Source of the DNA: Lachnoclostridium sp. UBA5725
GTDB taxonomy: Bacteria > Bacillota > Clostridia > Lachnospirales > Lachnospiraceae
Assembly (NCBI GenBank): GCA_002419585.1
Contig: DIGJ01000016.1
Location: forward strand, 1 to 22,704
Direction of reading: 5' to 3'
Length of the DNA stretch: 22,704 nt
Both the position numbers and the translations under genes were made by a program. The notes below the pieces were generated by a model, which was not told where the DNA came from, searched no databases, and saw only the letters and a program-made list of their open reading frames with translations. This document shows positions 8,168-16,274 of this stretch, piece after piece (position 1 is the first letter of the stretch; each line of letters opens with the position of its first letter).

Positions 8168-10006
8168 CTATTTTGAAGCAGTATTACGTTTTGCACGCAT
8201 TCTAGCGGTAGGATCAAGAATCTTTTTGCGAATACGAAGACTCACTGGAGTAATTTCAAGGTATTCGTCCGTATCAATATATTCAAGAGCCTGTTCCAGA
8301 CTTAGATTACGAGGAGGAGTCAATTTAAGCGCTTCATCTGCACCAGAAGAACGAGTATTGGTTAACTGTTTTCTCTTACAAACGTTAACTTCAATGTCTT
8401 CGGCCTTTGCATTTTGTCCAACAATCATACCAGCGTATACTTTTTCGCCAGCTCCAAGGAAGAGTGAACCACGTTCCTGAGCATTAAATAAGCCATAAGT
8501 GATTGTTTCACCAGTTTCAAAAGCAATTAATGATCCTTGCTTACGATATTGGATTTCACCTTTGTAAGGTGCATATTCTTCGAATACAGAGTTGATGATA
8601 CCATTACCCTTAGTATCGGTCATAAACTCACCACGATAGCCAATCAAACCTCTGGAAGGAATTAAAAACTCGAGACGGGTATATCCGCCATTCGCCATAG
8701 ACATTCCCTGAAGTTCACCTTTTCTTTGGCTCAATTTTTCAATTACATTTCCTGCAAATTCTTCTGGAACATCGACAAATGTACGTTCCATTGGCTCTAA
8801 TTTGTGATTTCTTTCGTCGAAGTGGTAGAGAACCTCTGCCTTACTTACAGCAAATTCAAAACCTTCACGGCGCATATTTTCAATCAATACCGATAAATGA
8901 AGTTCACCACGTCCGGAGACTTTAAAGCAATCTGCACTTTCGGTTTCTTCCACTCGTAAACTAACATCCGTATTTAATTCTTTGAACAAACGATCTCTTA
9001 AATGACGAGATGTAATGAATTTACCTTCCTGACCAGCAAGAGGAGAATCGTTTACTATGAATTCCATCGAAATGGTTGGTTCTGAAATTTTCTGAAAAGG
9101 AATTGGAACAGGATTTTCTGGAGAACAAATGGTATCTCCAATATGAATATCTGCAATACCAGAAATTGCAACGATAGCACCTATGGTTGCATCGGTTACT
9201 TCAACTTTTTTCAAACCATCAAATTCATAAAGTTTACTGATTTTTACACGTTGGAATTTTGATTTGTCATGTTCATTTACCAAAACGCAATCCTGATTTA
9301 CTTTGATTGTACCGTTATCCACTTTACCGACTCCGATACGGCCAACGTATTCGCTGTAGTCAATTGTACTAATCAGTACTTGTGTATCTGCATCTGGGTC
9401 ACCCTCTGGTGCAGGGATGTAGTCAAGGATGGTTTCAAATAAAGGTACCATATCAGTTGGGGTCTGATTTAAATCAAGACAAGCAACACCTGATTTTGCG
9501 GATGCGAAGACGAAAGGACAGTCAAGCTGTTCTTCATTTGCTTCCAAGTCAATAAACAATTCTAAAATTTCATCAATTACTTCGTCTGGTCTTGCTTCTG
9601 GGCGGTCAATTTTATTGATACATACGATTACTGGAAGGGATAATTCCAATGCCTTTTTTAACACAAATTTTGTCTGAGGCATAGCTCCTTCAAAAGCATC
9701 TACCACAAGAACAACACCATTTACCATTTTAAGTACACGTTCCACTTCTCCACCGAAGTCAGCATGTCCTGGTGTGTCAATAATATTTATTTTTGTATCC
9801 TTATAATACACGGCTGTATTTTTGGAAAGGATGGTGATTCCACGTTCTCTTTCAATATCGTTTGAATCCATTACTCGTTCCATTACGGTCTGGTTACTTC
9901 GAAATACACCACTTTGTTTTAAAAGTTCATCTACAAGTGTAGTTTTACCATGGTCAACGTGAGCAATGATTGCGATATTACGAATATCTTCTCTCTTCTG
10001 TTTCAT
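8168..10006 (-). CDS. typA: Translational GTPase TypA/BipA
   Basis: Ribosome-associated GTPase of the EF-G/LepA group, involved in 50S subunit assembly and growth under stress or cold. The 612 residues match the family length. The G domain starts with IAIIAHVDHGKTTLVDELL (G1), then RERGITILSKNTAV (G2), DTPGHADFGGEVERVL (G3) and NKIDRPEARPDEV (G4). A beta-barrel domain 2 (about 205-295), two EF-G III/V-like domains, and the BipA-specific C-terminus with SRGLIGYRGEFMTDTKGNGI and a basic tail follow. The start is clear, with TAGGAG eight bases before the ATG. The gene is monocistronic, divergent from rnpB, and ends in a strong terminator. Confidence 0.97.
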   Translation of the reverse strand: MKQKREDIRNIAIIAHVDHGKTTLVDELLKQSGVFRSNQTVMERVMDSNDIERERGITILSKNTAVYYKDTKINIIDTPGHADFGGEVERVLKMVNGVVLVVDAFEGAMPQTKFVLKKALELSLPVIVCINKIDRPEARPDEVIDEILELFIDLEANEEQLDCPFVFASAKSGVACLDLNQTPTDMVPLFETILDYIPAPEGDPDADTQVLISTIDYSEYVGRIGVGKVDNGTIKVNQDCVLVNEHDKSKFQRVKISKLYEFDGLKKVEVTDATIGAIVAISGIADIHIGDTICSPENPVPIPFQKISEPTISMEFIVNDSPLAGQEGKFITSRHLRDRLFKELNTDVSLRVEETESADCFKVSGRGELHLSVLIENMRREGFEFAVSKAEVLYHFDERNHKLEPMERTFVDVPEEFAGNVIEKLSQRKGELQGMSMANGGYTRLEFLIPSRGLIGYRGEFMTDTKGNGIINSVFEEYAPYKGEIQYRKQGSLIAFETGETITYGLFNAQERGSLFLGAGEKVYAGMIVGQNAKAEDIEVNVCKRKQLTNTRSSGADEALKLTPPRNLSLEQALEYIDTDEYLEITPVSLRIRKKILDPTARMRAKRNTASK

Positions 10007-10094
10007 AAAAATCTCCTACTTCTATATAAGAACGAATGAATGATAATGGAAGATTATGCCATTTCATCATTAGGTATTAATGTACAACTTATAG

Positions 10095-10103
10095 AGTATA
10101 TCA
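10095..10103 (-). promoter_or_regulatory. Likely typA promoter (extended -10)
   Basis: On the minus strand TGATATACT forms an extended -10 (TGn plus TATACT, 10103-10095), with only a T-rich stretch at the -35 place. It would give a leader of about 80 bases before typA. Confidence 0.45.
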
Positions 10104-10143
10104 CACCTCCTTTAAAAAAGAAAGGATAAAATTTAAATATCGG

Positions 10144-10172
10144 TTTACAAGTTGGACTTGGCATGTTAGAAT
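10144..10172 (+). promoter_or_regulatory. rnpB promoter
   Basis: TTTACA (10144-10149), a 17-base spacer and TAGAAT (10167-10172) place the transcription start at about 10180, exactly where the RNase P P1 stem begins. A strong, well-placed promoter. Confidence 0.85.
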
Positions 10173-10180
10173 ACCTTTTG

Positions 10181-10560
10181 ATGAGTAGCACAGATGATCG
10201 CGCCTGCAAGTACCGAAAGGTCGCAGGTGAGGAAAGTCCGGGCTTCAAAGGGCAGGATGCCGGATAACGTCCGGTGGGGGTGACCCTAAGGAAAGTGCAA
10301 CAGAAATATACCGCATGGATAATACCTAGCAAGACATTGAATTGCTACGCAATTCTATGTAAGGGTGGAATGGCGAGGTAAGAGCTCACCGCCTGGCTGG
10401 TAACAGACAGGGCACATGTAAACCCCATCCGAAGCAAGACCGAACAGAAAGCGATACGGCTGCCCGTCGTGCTTTCGGGTAGGTCGCTTGAGCCTGGTGG
10501 CGACATCAGGACCAGATAGATGATCATCTGATACAGAACCCGGCTTATAGTGCTGCTCAT
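10181..10560 (+). ncRNA. rnpB: RNase P RNA, class A (M1-type)
   Basis: Catalytic RNA of RNase P, which trims the 5' ends of precursor tRNAs. The conserved core is present: GAGGAAAGTCCGGGCT near 10222, ACAGAAATATACCGC near 10300, GGTAAGAGCTCACCG near 10377, and ACAGAACCCGGCTTAT near 10533. The P1 helix closes the molecule: ATGAGTAGCAC (10181-10191) pairs with GTGCTGCTCAT (10550-10560) with one G-U pair, which fixes both ends. The length of about 380 nt is normal for bacterial class A. It has its own promoter and terminator. A small gene called on either strand here would be spurious. Confidence 0.96.
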
Positions 10561-10569
10561 CATTTTACA

Positions 10570-10598
10570 AGCGTGAAAATTTATTTTCGCGCTATTTT
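10570..10598 (+). terminator. rnpB terminator
   Basis: AGCGTGAAAA (10570-10579) pairs with TTTTCGCGCT (10584-10593) around a 4-base loop, with one G-U pair, and is followed by T residues. It starts ten bases after the P1 helix. Confidence 0.82.
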
Positions 10599-10624
10599 CT
10601 TATTGCCTGAAAAAAGTGTATAAT
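10596..10624 (+). promoter_or_regulatory. Likely promoter of the M29 aminopeptidase gene
   Basis: A perfect TATAAT box (10619-10624) lies about 65 bases before the gene. The -35 hexamer at 17-base spacing is TTTCTT (10596-10601), which overlaps the tail of the rnpB terminator. Confidence 0.5.
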
Positions 10625-10689
10625 AGAAAGCAAAGATACAAAAAATGATAAGTGAAGGCATAAATCAGAAAAGATAGGGGATAAAAATT

Positions 10690-12780
10690 ATGAGTTATCA
10701 AAGCATAATGAAAGAAGAAAACGAATCGATTTTGGAACGATACGAATTATCGATGGAACGTATTCAATTGATTGCAGAAGGTGAAAATACATTACAAGCA
10801 CCATTTAAGGACTATTTCTTAAGAGTAGCAACCTTTTTCATGGAGGTCAAAGAGGTATCGGATCTTGTACAGACAGATGAACTAAAGAACTGTTCCATGG
10901 AGGAATTAAAAGCATTTAATAAGAAACTGTATTTTGATGTGGTTGGTGAGGCGTATGAGACAAGCTATGCAAATCCAGCCTATGCAGTGAAACTACTTGG
11001 TACGGAATATGGACAGGTATTAAGCTTTTTATATACAGAAATCAGGGGGATTATTGCATATGCTTACGAGAATCGATTGTTTGATATCACGATAACAGCA
11101 GAATTATTTCTTGAAATATATAATATTTTTGAGGACGAAGAAGAAACAATTTACAAATCCATTAAGTCGGCCATTTATTATTATATCAGTGATTACAGTG
11201 ATGTGACGATTAACAGACGAAATTTAGAAATGCTAGATCCTCAATTTTCGTTTGCAGTAGACATCATTATGAATCAGGATGTAACGGATCTTCGATATCT
11301 TTATTTATTCGGTGAGTATATCTCAGAAAATGAAATAAAAATTGCGGAATATCTGAATCATTTGTCACAGGACAAAATTGATGCAATGGCGCATACGTAT
11401 ACGGAAGGATACCGATTGGGATTTGAAAATTACCGAATTGATTTATCGAAAAAGGAAGTCGTTAATGTGCGCTATCCAGTTGGATTTGAGCGTATGGTAA
11501 AAGCAGCAATTACACAGTTTGCAGCTATGGGACTTAAAACAACGATTTATCGTGCGGCAGTAAGCAGTATCCATAAAAAGCAGCATTTGAAAATTGGTTT
11601 TCATAGTACCAGTGCAAATAAGCAATATGATTATGATCATCGTTTTGATCAGGCACTCTATTTAAATAAGGCACTCAATGACCGAAAATTAGCAGTTGCA
11701 AAAGTTAGTTTCGAATCCATGAAGGATTTGGCAGCTAAGTTTGCTGGTCCAGCAGTAATCGAAGTGTTTGGTGAAACTCCATTTGCACCTATTAGTAAAG
11801 AAGAGGCACTCACTCTTTCCGATAAACAGCAAAAGCTTACTCTGGAATATCAAAGAGATTATGGCATTCTTTCGAATGATTATCTTAAAAACGATGAGAT
11901 TAGCTTTACTATCATTGCATATCCAATACCAGAGATTGGAGCGCAATTTGAAGAAATCTTTGATGAAACGGTAAAAGTAAATACCTTAGATATGGACTTA
12001 TATGAAAGAATACAAAAAAATATAATTGATGCACTCGATCAGGCAGAATATGTGACGGTGACTGGACGTGGAAGGAACAAAACAAATCTTTCCATTCAAC
12101 TTCCAAAACTTTCAAATCCGGAAAAAGAAACGAATTTTGAAAACTGTCTTGCGGACGTAAATATACCAGTAGGAGAGGTATTTACCTCACCGAAGCTAAC
12201 TGGAACCAATGGACTGCTTCATGTAACAGAAGTGTTTCTTCGCGATTTAAATTTCATTGATCTAGAACTTAATTTTGAGGATGGAAAAATAGCAACTTAT
12301 ACGTGCAAGAATTTCGAAAAGGAAGAAGAAAACAAAAAGTATGTCAAAGAAAATGTGATGTACCAAAACGAAACGCTACCAATGGGAGAGTTTGCAATCG
12401 GTACCAATACAACCGCTTATGTAATGGGTAAAAAATATAATATTTCATCCCTTCTTCCGATATTAATCGCCGAAAAGACAGGTCCTCATTTTGCAGTAGG
12501 AGATACCTGCTTTCATATGAGTGAGGATATGAGAACCTATAATCCAGATGGAAAGGAAATGATGGCGAAAGATAATGAATGCTCCATTCTACGAAAAACA
12601 GATATGGAGAAGGCTTATTTTAACTGTCATACGGATATTACGATTCCTTATCATGAACTAGGTGATATCATTGTTCACAAGCCAAATGGTGAAACGATTG
12701 ATATTATATCGCAAGGTCGATTTGTACTACCTGGAACGCAAGATTTGAACATCGCTCTTGATACATTAAATGTAAGGTAA
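10690..12780 (+). CDS. M29-type aminopeptidase with long N-terminal extension
   Basis: The C-terminal 400 residues match the M29 family of thermophilic-type aminopeptidases (AmpS/aminopeptidase T), dimetal enzymes that remove N-terminal residues from peptides in the cytoplasm. The metal-site signature is seen in order: Glu496 in GEVFTSP, Glu567 in GEFAIGTN, His600 in EKTGPHFAVG, and His647/Asp649 in the HTD motif. The protein is 696 residues; classical M29 enzymes are about 410. The extra part (residues 1 to about 280) is acidic, mostly helical and of unknown fold, with YRLGFENYRIDLSKK near its end. The start has AGATAGGGG upstream of the ATG. It is a single gene between rnpB and purE. I am sure of the peptidase domain but not of the substrate. 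Confidence 0.82.
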   Translation: MSYQSIMKEENESILERYELSMERIQLIAEGENTLQAPFKDYFLRVATFFMEVKEVSDLVQTDELKNCSMEELKAFNKKLYFDVVGEAYETSYANPAYAVKLLGTEYGQVLSFLYTEIRGIIAYAYENRLFDITITAELFLEIYNIFEDEEETIYKSIKSAIYYYISDYSDVTINRRNLEMLDPQFSFAVDIIMNQDVTDLRYLYLFGEYISENEIKIAEYLNHLSQDKIDAMAHTYTEGYRLGFENYRIDLSKKEVVNVRYPVGFERMVKAAITQFAAMGLKTTIYRAAVSSIHKKQHLKIGFHSTSANKQYDYDHRFDQALYLNKALNDRKLAVAKVSFESMKDLAAKFAGPAVIEVFGETPFAPISKEEALTLSDKQQKLTLEYQRDYGILSNDYLKNDEISFTIIAYPIPEIGAQFEEIFDETVKVNTLDMDLYERIQKNIIDALDQAEYVTVTGRGRNKTNLSIQLPKLSNPEKETNFENCLADVNIPVGEVFTSPKLTGTNGLLHVTEVFLRDLNFIDLELNFEDGKIATYTCKNFEKEEENKKYVKENVMYQNETLPMGEFAIGTNTTAYVMGKKYNISSLLPILIAEKTGPHFAVGDTCFHMSEDMRTYNPDGKEMMAKDNECSILRKTDMEKAYFNCHTDITIPYHELGDIIVHKPNGETIDIISQGRFVLPGTQDLNIALDTLNVR

Positions 12781-12797
12781 AAGGTTATTTTTTCTGC

Positions 12798-12826
12798 TTT
12801 ACAAGAAATTTAGAATGGGTTATATT
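12798..12826 (+). promoter_or_regulatory. purE promoter
   Basis: TTTACA (12798-12803), 17 bases, then TATATT (12821-12826), 41 bases before the purE start. No PurR box or purine riboswitch fold is evident in the short leader. Confidence 0.65.
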
Positions 12827-12867
12827 AATACTTGTATGTCTAGCATAAAGCATGAAGGAGAATAGTT

Positions 12868-13380
12868 ATGGCAAAAGTAGGAATTTTAATGGGAAGCGAT
12901 TCGGATCTTCCAATTATGAGTAAGGCATGTGAGATTTTGGACCGTTTTGGTGTCGAATATGAAGTAAAGGTTATTTCAGCACATCGTATGCCAGATATCT
13001 TTGTTGAGTATGCAACCAAAGCAGAAGAAAGAGGAGTAGAAGTTATTATTGCTGGTGCTGGTGGTGCAGCACATTTACCAGGTATGTGTGCAGCATTGTA
13101 TCGTCTCCCAGTCATTGGAATCCCAATTCATACGCAATCATTAGGCGGAGTCGATTCTCTTTATTCCATCGTTCAGATGCCACAAGGAATACCGGTAGCA
13201 ACTGTTGCGATTGATGGAGCTGCCAATGCAGCAATATTAGCAACAAAGATGTTGGCTATTAGCGATCGAGCTCTTCGTGAGAAATTAACGAACTATAGTA
13301 AAGAAATGAAGAAGGGCGTAGTAGCAAAAGACGAAAAACTTTTAAAAATGGGTTATGCAGGATATTTAAAACAAATGTAG
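12868..13380 (+). CDS. purE: N5-carboxyaminoimidazole ribonucleotide mutase (PurE class I)
   Basis: PurE moves the carboxyl group of N5-CAIR to carbon 4, giving CAIR in de novo purine synthesis. The 170-residue protein has the class I marks: MGSDSDLPIM (residues 8-17, phosphate binding), SAHRMP (near 43-48, with the catalytic His), and AGAGGAAHLPGM (near 68-79). The start has GAAGGAGA eight bases before the ATG. It is unusual that no purK or other pur gene follows; a strong terminator comes ten bases after the stop, so the gene is expressed alone from its own promoter here. Confidence 0.97.
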   Translation: MAKVGILMGSDSDLPIMSKACEILDRFGVEYEVKVISAHRMPDIFVEYATKAEERGVEVIIAGAGGAAHLPGMCAALYRLPVIGIPIHTQSLGGVDSLYSIVQMPQGIPVATVAIDGAANAAILATKMLAISDRALREKLTNYSKEMKKGVVAKDEKLLKMGYAGYLKQM

Positions 13381-13390
13381 AATAGAAACA

Positions 13391-13419
13391 ATAGGCCGGA
13401 TGCAAATCCGGCCTATTTT
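13391..13419 (+). terminator. purE terminator
   Basis: ATAGGCCGGAT (13391-13401) pairs perfectly with 13406-13416 around a 4-base loop, followed by T residues. Confidence 0.9.
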
Positions 13420-13468
13420 CATGTATAACAATAAATTTGAATTATGATAGAATATGTCTTCTCAAAAA

Positions 13469-13517
13469 CGGTCAGTTGATTTAAGATAAAATTAGTAACT
13501 GACCACTTTGGTTAGTC
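13469..13517 (+). promoter_or_regulatory. Candidate TetR operator cluster
   Basis: The region before the TetR gene holds three copies of a GGTnAGT half-site: GGTCAGTT near 13470, its reverse complement AACTGACC near 13497, and GGTTAGTC near 13510. The last two form an imperfect palindrome around ACCA-CTT-TGGT. This is the usual look of an autoregulated TetR operator, 30 to 70 bases before the start. A weak promoter (ATAACA, 17 bases, TAGAAT ending at 13453) may lie just upstream. Confidence 0.5.
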
Positions 13518-13539
13518 AACGCCGTAAAGGAGGGGTTTA

Positions 13540-14157
13540 ATGAATCCAAATTTTTTACTTTTACCACAAGACAGACAGCTTACCATAATAAATGCAGGCT
13601 TTAAAGTCTTTGCATTTAATTCCTATAAAAAAGCACCGGTTGCAGAAATTGCGAAAGAAGCAGATATATCAAAGTCATTGCTATTTTACCATTTTAAGAA
13701 TAAAAAGGATTTGTACTTATATTTATGGAAGGTCACCATTGAAACAACAAGAAAACAACTAGCAAAAGATAAGGTGATGGAAACCAGTGATTTATTTGAA
13801 ATGATGAAGCGTTCGCTACACGGAAAATGTGAAGTGATGCGAAAGTATCCGTATATGGCTGAATTTTCAATAAAGGCGTACTATGAGCAGGAACCTGAAA
13901 TTGCAGAACTGATACAAAAGGATTTTGCCAGATTGGCAAAGGATAGTCAACGTAAGGTATTAGAAATAATCGATGTTTCCTGTTTTTCAAAAGAAATGGA
14001 TATTGCATATATGTATCAGGAAATGATCTGGGCTGCAGATGGATACCTGCATATGGCTTATGCAGGTGGAATACCGGACCCAGATAAGGTGGAGATGGAA
14101 TTTTCCAGACTGATTGAATTTTGGAAAAGCGTATATAGAAAGAAGGATATCGAATGA
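13540..14157 (+). CDS. TetR/AcrR family transcriptional regulator
   Basis: The 205-residue protein has a TetR N-terminal DNA-binding domain: INAGFKVFAFNSYKKAPVAE, then IAKEADISKSLLFYHFKNKKDLYLYLW with the recognition helix and the family's typical YHFKNK.DL stretch (residues 37-62). The C-terminal part is helical, without a recognisable ligand type. It probably represses its own operon; half-sites matching a TetR operator lie just upstream. The start has AAAGGAGGGG five bases before the ATG. The stop overlaps the start of the first hydrolase gene by four bases (ATGA), so the two are translationally coupled. Confidence 0.92.
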   Translation: MNPNFLLLPQDRQLTIINAGFKVFAFNSYKKAPVAEIAKEADISKSLLFYHFKNKKDLYLYLWKVTIETTRKQLAKDKVMETSDLFEMMKRSLHGKCEVMRKYPYMAEFSIKAYYEQEPEIAELIQKDFARLAKDSQRKVLEIIDVSCFSKEMDIAYMYQEMIWAADGYLHMAYAGGIPDPDKVEMEFSRLIEFWKSVYRKKDIE

Positions 14158-14954
14158 AAGAAAAAAAGATAATAACAGCAAGGGGAAATGTCTATTATTG
14201 GATAAGCGAGGGTAAGAACGACAATTGCATTGTTTTCTGCCATGGACTAACGGCGGACCATACGCTGTTTGATATGCAGATTGAGGAATGGAGCAAAGAT
14301 TATACGGTTATTACCTGGGATATACCGTTGCATGGAAAATCAAAGGAATATGATGATTTCTCAATTGAAAATGCAGCAAAGGATTTAAGACAAATCTTAC
14401 AAACGGAGCAGCTCAATCAAATTGTTATAGTAGGACAATCGGCTGGAGGATATATAGCGCAGGCCTTTATTCAACTGTATCCAGATATGGTAAGCGCCTT
14501 TATTGGAATCGACACGACTCCATTTGGAATGAGCTACTATAAAAAGAGTGAGCAATTTTGGATAAAACATTATGCAGACATCGCAAAGTGGTATCCATAT
14601 GAAATGTATTGTAAGTTGGGGGCAAAGTCGGTCTCAGTAACAAAAGAATCCTATCAAAGCTTTTACGATTGCTTAAAGAGATTAGGAAAAAAAGGAATGC
14701 TTAAGGCAGCCGATTTGGTATATAAAGACTTTTTAAATTGTAAGGAAGTGGATATAAAGTGTCCCGTATTGCTATTGCTTGGAGAATATGATCGTACCGG
14801 TTATGTAAAACGGTATAATGAAATGTGGAAAAAGCGAACCGGATTTCCGATAAAAATAATTCCAAACGCCAGTCACAATTCAAATTTTGATAACTATGTA
14901 TTTTTCAATGGAATAGTAATGGAATTTTTGAATAAAAATATACGTGGGAATTGA
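14154..14954 (+). CDS. Alpha/beta hydrolase (first of two)
   Basis: The 266-residue cytoplasmic protein has an alpha/beta hydrolase fold: oxyanion loop VFCHGLTADH (near 27), nucleophile elbow VGQSAGG (Ser near 98), acid LLLLGEYDRTG (Asp near 209), and His in IPNASHNSNF (near 242). It probably cleaves an ester, lactone or C-C bond; the substrate is not evident. It overlaps the TetR gene by four bases and precedes a second hydrolase by 49 bases, so the three form a small detoxification or catabolic unit, which the TetR protein would control. Confidence 0.85.
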   Translation: MKEKKIITARGNVYYWISEGKNDNCIVFCHGLTADHTLFDMQIEEWSKDYTVITWDIPLHGKSKEYDDFSIENAAKDLRQILQTEQLNQIVIVGQSAGGYIAQAFIQLYPDMVSAFIGIDTTPFGMSYYKKSEQFWIKHYADIAKWYPYEMYCKLGAKSVSVTKESYQSFYDCLKRLGKKGMLKAADLVYKDFLNCKEVDIKCPVLLLLGEYDRTGYVKRYNEMWKKRTGFPIKIIPNASHNSNFDNYVFFNGIVMEFLNKNIRGN

Positions 14955-15003
14955 GATATCTCCTTTAGTTTGAGTGTCGTTGATGCGACAGATTGGAGTA
15001 ATT

Positions 15004-15750
15004 ATGAAGTTTTATGAATTTGGAGAGCGAAGTAAGCCGGCCGTTATGCTGATACATGGTGGGGGCAATTCCAAATGGATGTTTGAGCGCCAAGCGAAGC
15101 TGATAAAAGATCAGTATCGCGTCATATTGCCTGAGCTAGATGGGCATGGAAATGAGTGTAATGTGATATATGAATCTTCCATTGTGGAAGCAGATAAAAT
15201 GGTAGATTACATAAGATGCGAATGTGAGGGTAAGCTCTTTCTCATAGGAGGTGCTTCGCTCGGAGCGCAGATCGCGATGGAGGTATGTGCAAGGCCTGAA
15301 ATAATGGTGGAGCATGCGATTTTAGAAAGCGGACTTTATACGAAAAGACCTCATCTTGCCAGTCTAATCGCATCAAAGTGGATGATAAAATGGATGATGG
15401 ATCTGTATCAATGGGAGTGGATGATAAAATGGTCATTTCATCAATATAGATGGCCAGAAGAACTGTTAGGGGATATCGCAAAAGATGCAATGAAACTTTC
15501 GTTTGCAAGCAATCGTAATTTGTATCATACCTATCTAAATTATGAAATGCCTGAGCGAATTGCTAGCATTAATACCAAGGTTTTTCTGCTTTTTGGAAGC
15601 AAAGAAAAGAAGATGATAAAACAGGATGCATTTTTCGCAAGCAAGGTTTTTAAACATGCACGTGTTGTAGAATTAAAAGGATATAATCACTGCGGTTTTA
15701 GTTTTTCAGAGCCGGAAAGGTATGTGAAAAAGATTCAAGAGCTCATTTAA
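15004..15750 (+). CDS. Alpha/beta hydrolase (second of two)
   Basis: Alpha/beta hydrolase of 248 residues: LIHGGGNSKW oxyanion loop (near 16), GGASLGAQ elbow (Ser near 82), and YNHCGFSF with the His near the C-terminus. The acid is less clear; LFGSKEKK near 200 lies in its place and offers Glu rather than the usual Asp. I prefer the ATG at 15004 because GGAG lies six bases before it; in-frame starts at 14974 (GTG) and 14983 have no ribosome binding site. It differs clearly from the first hydrolase, so this is not a recent tandem duplication. Confidence 0.8.
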   Translation: MKFYEFGERSKPAVMLIHGGGNSKWMFERQAKLIKDQYRVILPELDGHGNECNVIYESSIVEADKMVDYIRCECEGKLFLIGGASLGAQIAMEVCARPEIMVEHAILESGLYTKRPHLASLIASKWMIKWMMDLYQWEWMIKWSFHQYRWPEELLGDIAKDAMKLSFASNRNLYHTYLNYEMPERIASINTKVFLLFGSKEKKMIKQDAFFASKVFKHARVVELKGYNHCGFSFSEPERYVKKIQELI

Positions 15751-16002
15751 ATGAGAAAATGAAGCTGTCATTTTTATCAGATAAACGCTCCTATGATTGC
15801 TGCGACAATCCATATAATTGAAATTACAATAGCAATCAATCATCAAAATAACCAACAATGCGATCGTTACCTTAACACATCGCTTTTCTTTCAGTGCTAA
15901 TATCATAATGGATATCACATCCACTGTAAAAAAGAACTGGAAAATGCCAGCTAAAACGGATGGAAACTTTGCATGAATCCCCATTGACTTATCTAAATAC
16001 AT
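15706..16002 (-). CDS. Small hypothetical protein with two hydrophobic segments (doubtful)
   Basis: A minus-strand reading frame of about 98 codons starts at the ATG at 16002 (MYLDKSMGIHAK). It has two hydrophobic stretches, SVLAGIFQFFFTVDVISIMILAL and VKVTIALLVILMID, that could be membrane helices. There is no clear ribosome binding site, and its last 45 bases overlap the hydrolase gene. I recognise no family. It may be a real small membrane protein, a remnant of one, or chance. Confidence 0.3.
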   Translation of the reverse strand: MYLDKSMGIHAKFPSVLAGIFQFFFTVDVISIMILALKEKRCVKVTIALLVILMIDCYCNFNYMDCRSNHRSVYLIKMTASFSHLNELLNLFHIPFRL

Positions 16003-16150
16003 TTCCAAATAAAGGAAGTCACTCCAAGTCTAAACGTGTATATTTTACGCCGGTTAACCAGCGGTCTGTAAGAAGAAAAGAAGAGATAATTTTTCAAACA
16101 ACAAAAAATCGCCAACCCTTGTTTTATGAGGATTAGCGATTTATTTAGTT
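15751..16150. other. Gene-poor host segment left of the mobile element
   Basis: After the second hydrolase and up to the element boundary only the doubtful small frame (15706-16002) and the old tRNA terminator (16108-16146) are visible. A perfect 14-bp palindrome CTCATTTAAATGAG overlaps the hydrolase stop region near 15743-15756 but lacks a T-run, so it is not a normal terminator. Confidence 0.6.
16104..16147 (-). terminator. Old tRNA-Gly terminator, now separated from its gene
   Basis: On the minus strand AAATCGCTAATCC pairs with GGGTTGGCGATTT (two G-U pairs) around an 11-base loop and is followed by T residues. It lies just outside the left attachment repeat. Before integration it would have stood about 10 bases past the tRNA-Gly 3' end; the element has moved it about 6.3 kb away. 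Confidence 0.75.
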
Positions 16151-16172
16151 AAGCGCGAGACGGGACTCGAAC
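16151..16172. repeat. attL: copy of the tRNA-Gly 3' end
   Basis: These 22 bases (beginning AAGCGCGAGACGGGACTC) repeat 22429-22450 exactly. They cover the acceptor arm and T-arm up to the T-loop of tRNA-Gly. Sequence diverges on both sides (tt versus tc before it, att versus ccg after it). Confidence 0.95.
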
Positions 16173-16218
16173 ATTACCGCCATCCGCAAACCCTATAAAA
16201 ATAAGGAGAAACGCACAC

Positions 16219-16251
16219 TGTCTACTTAGTGTCTACAGCCTGTCTACAACT
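16219..16251 (+). repeat. Three 11-bp tandem repeats with TGTCTAC: integrase arm sites (left)
   Basis: TGTCTAC occurs at 16219, 16230 and 16241, at exactly 11-base steps, so about one helical turn apart. Matching copies lie at the right end (22349 and, with one change, 22359). Their position near both att sites is what is expected for arm-type sites bound by the N-terminal domain of a Tn916-like integrase. Confidence 0.75.
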
Positions 16252-16274
16252 ATTCTAATTTTATTTGTGAATAT

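Noticed and set aside
10054..10563. Two short open frames on the minus strand across the rnpB region
   Set aside because: They lie over the RNase P RNA, have no ribosome binding site, and their codons simply mirror the structured RNA.
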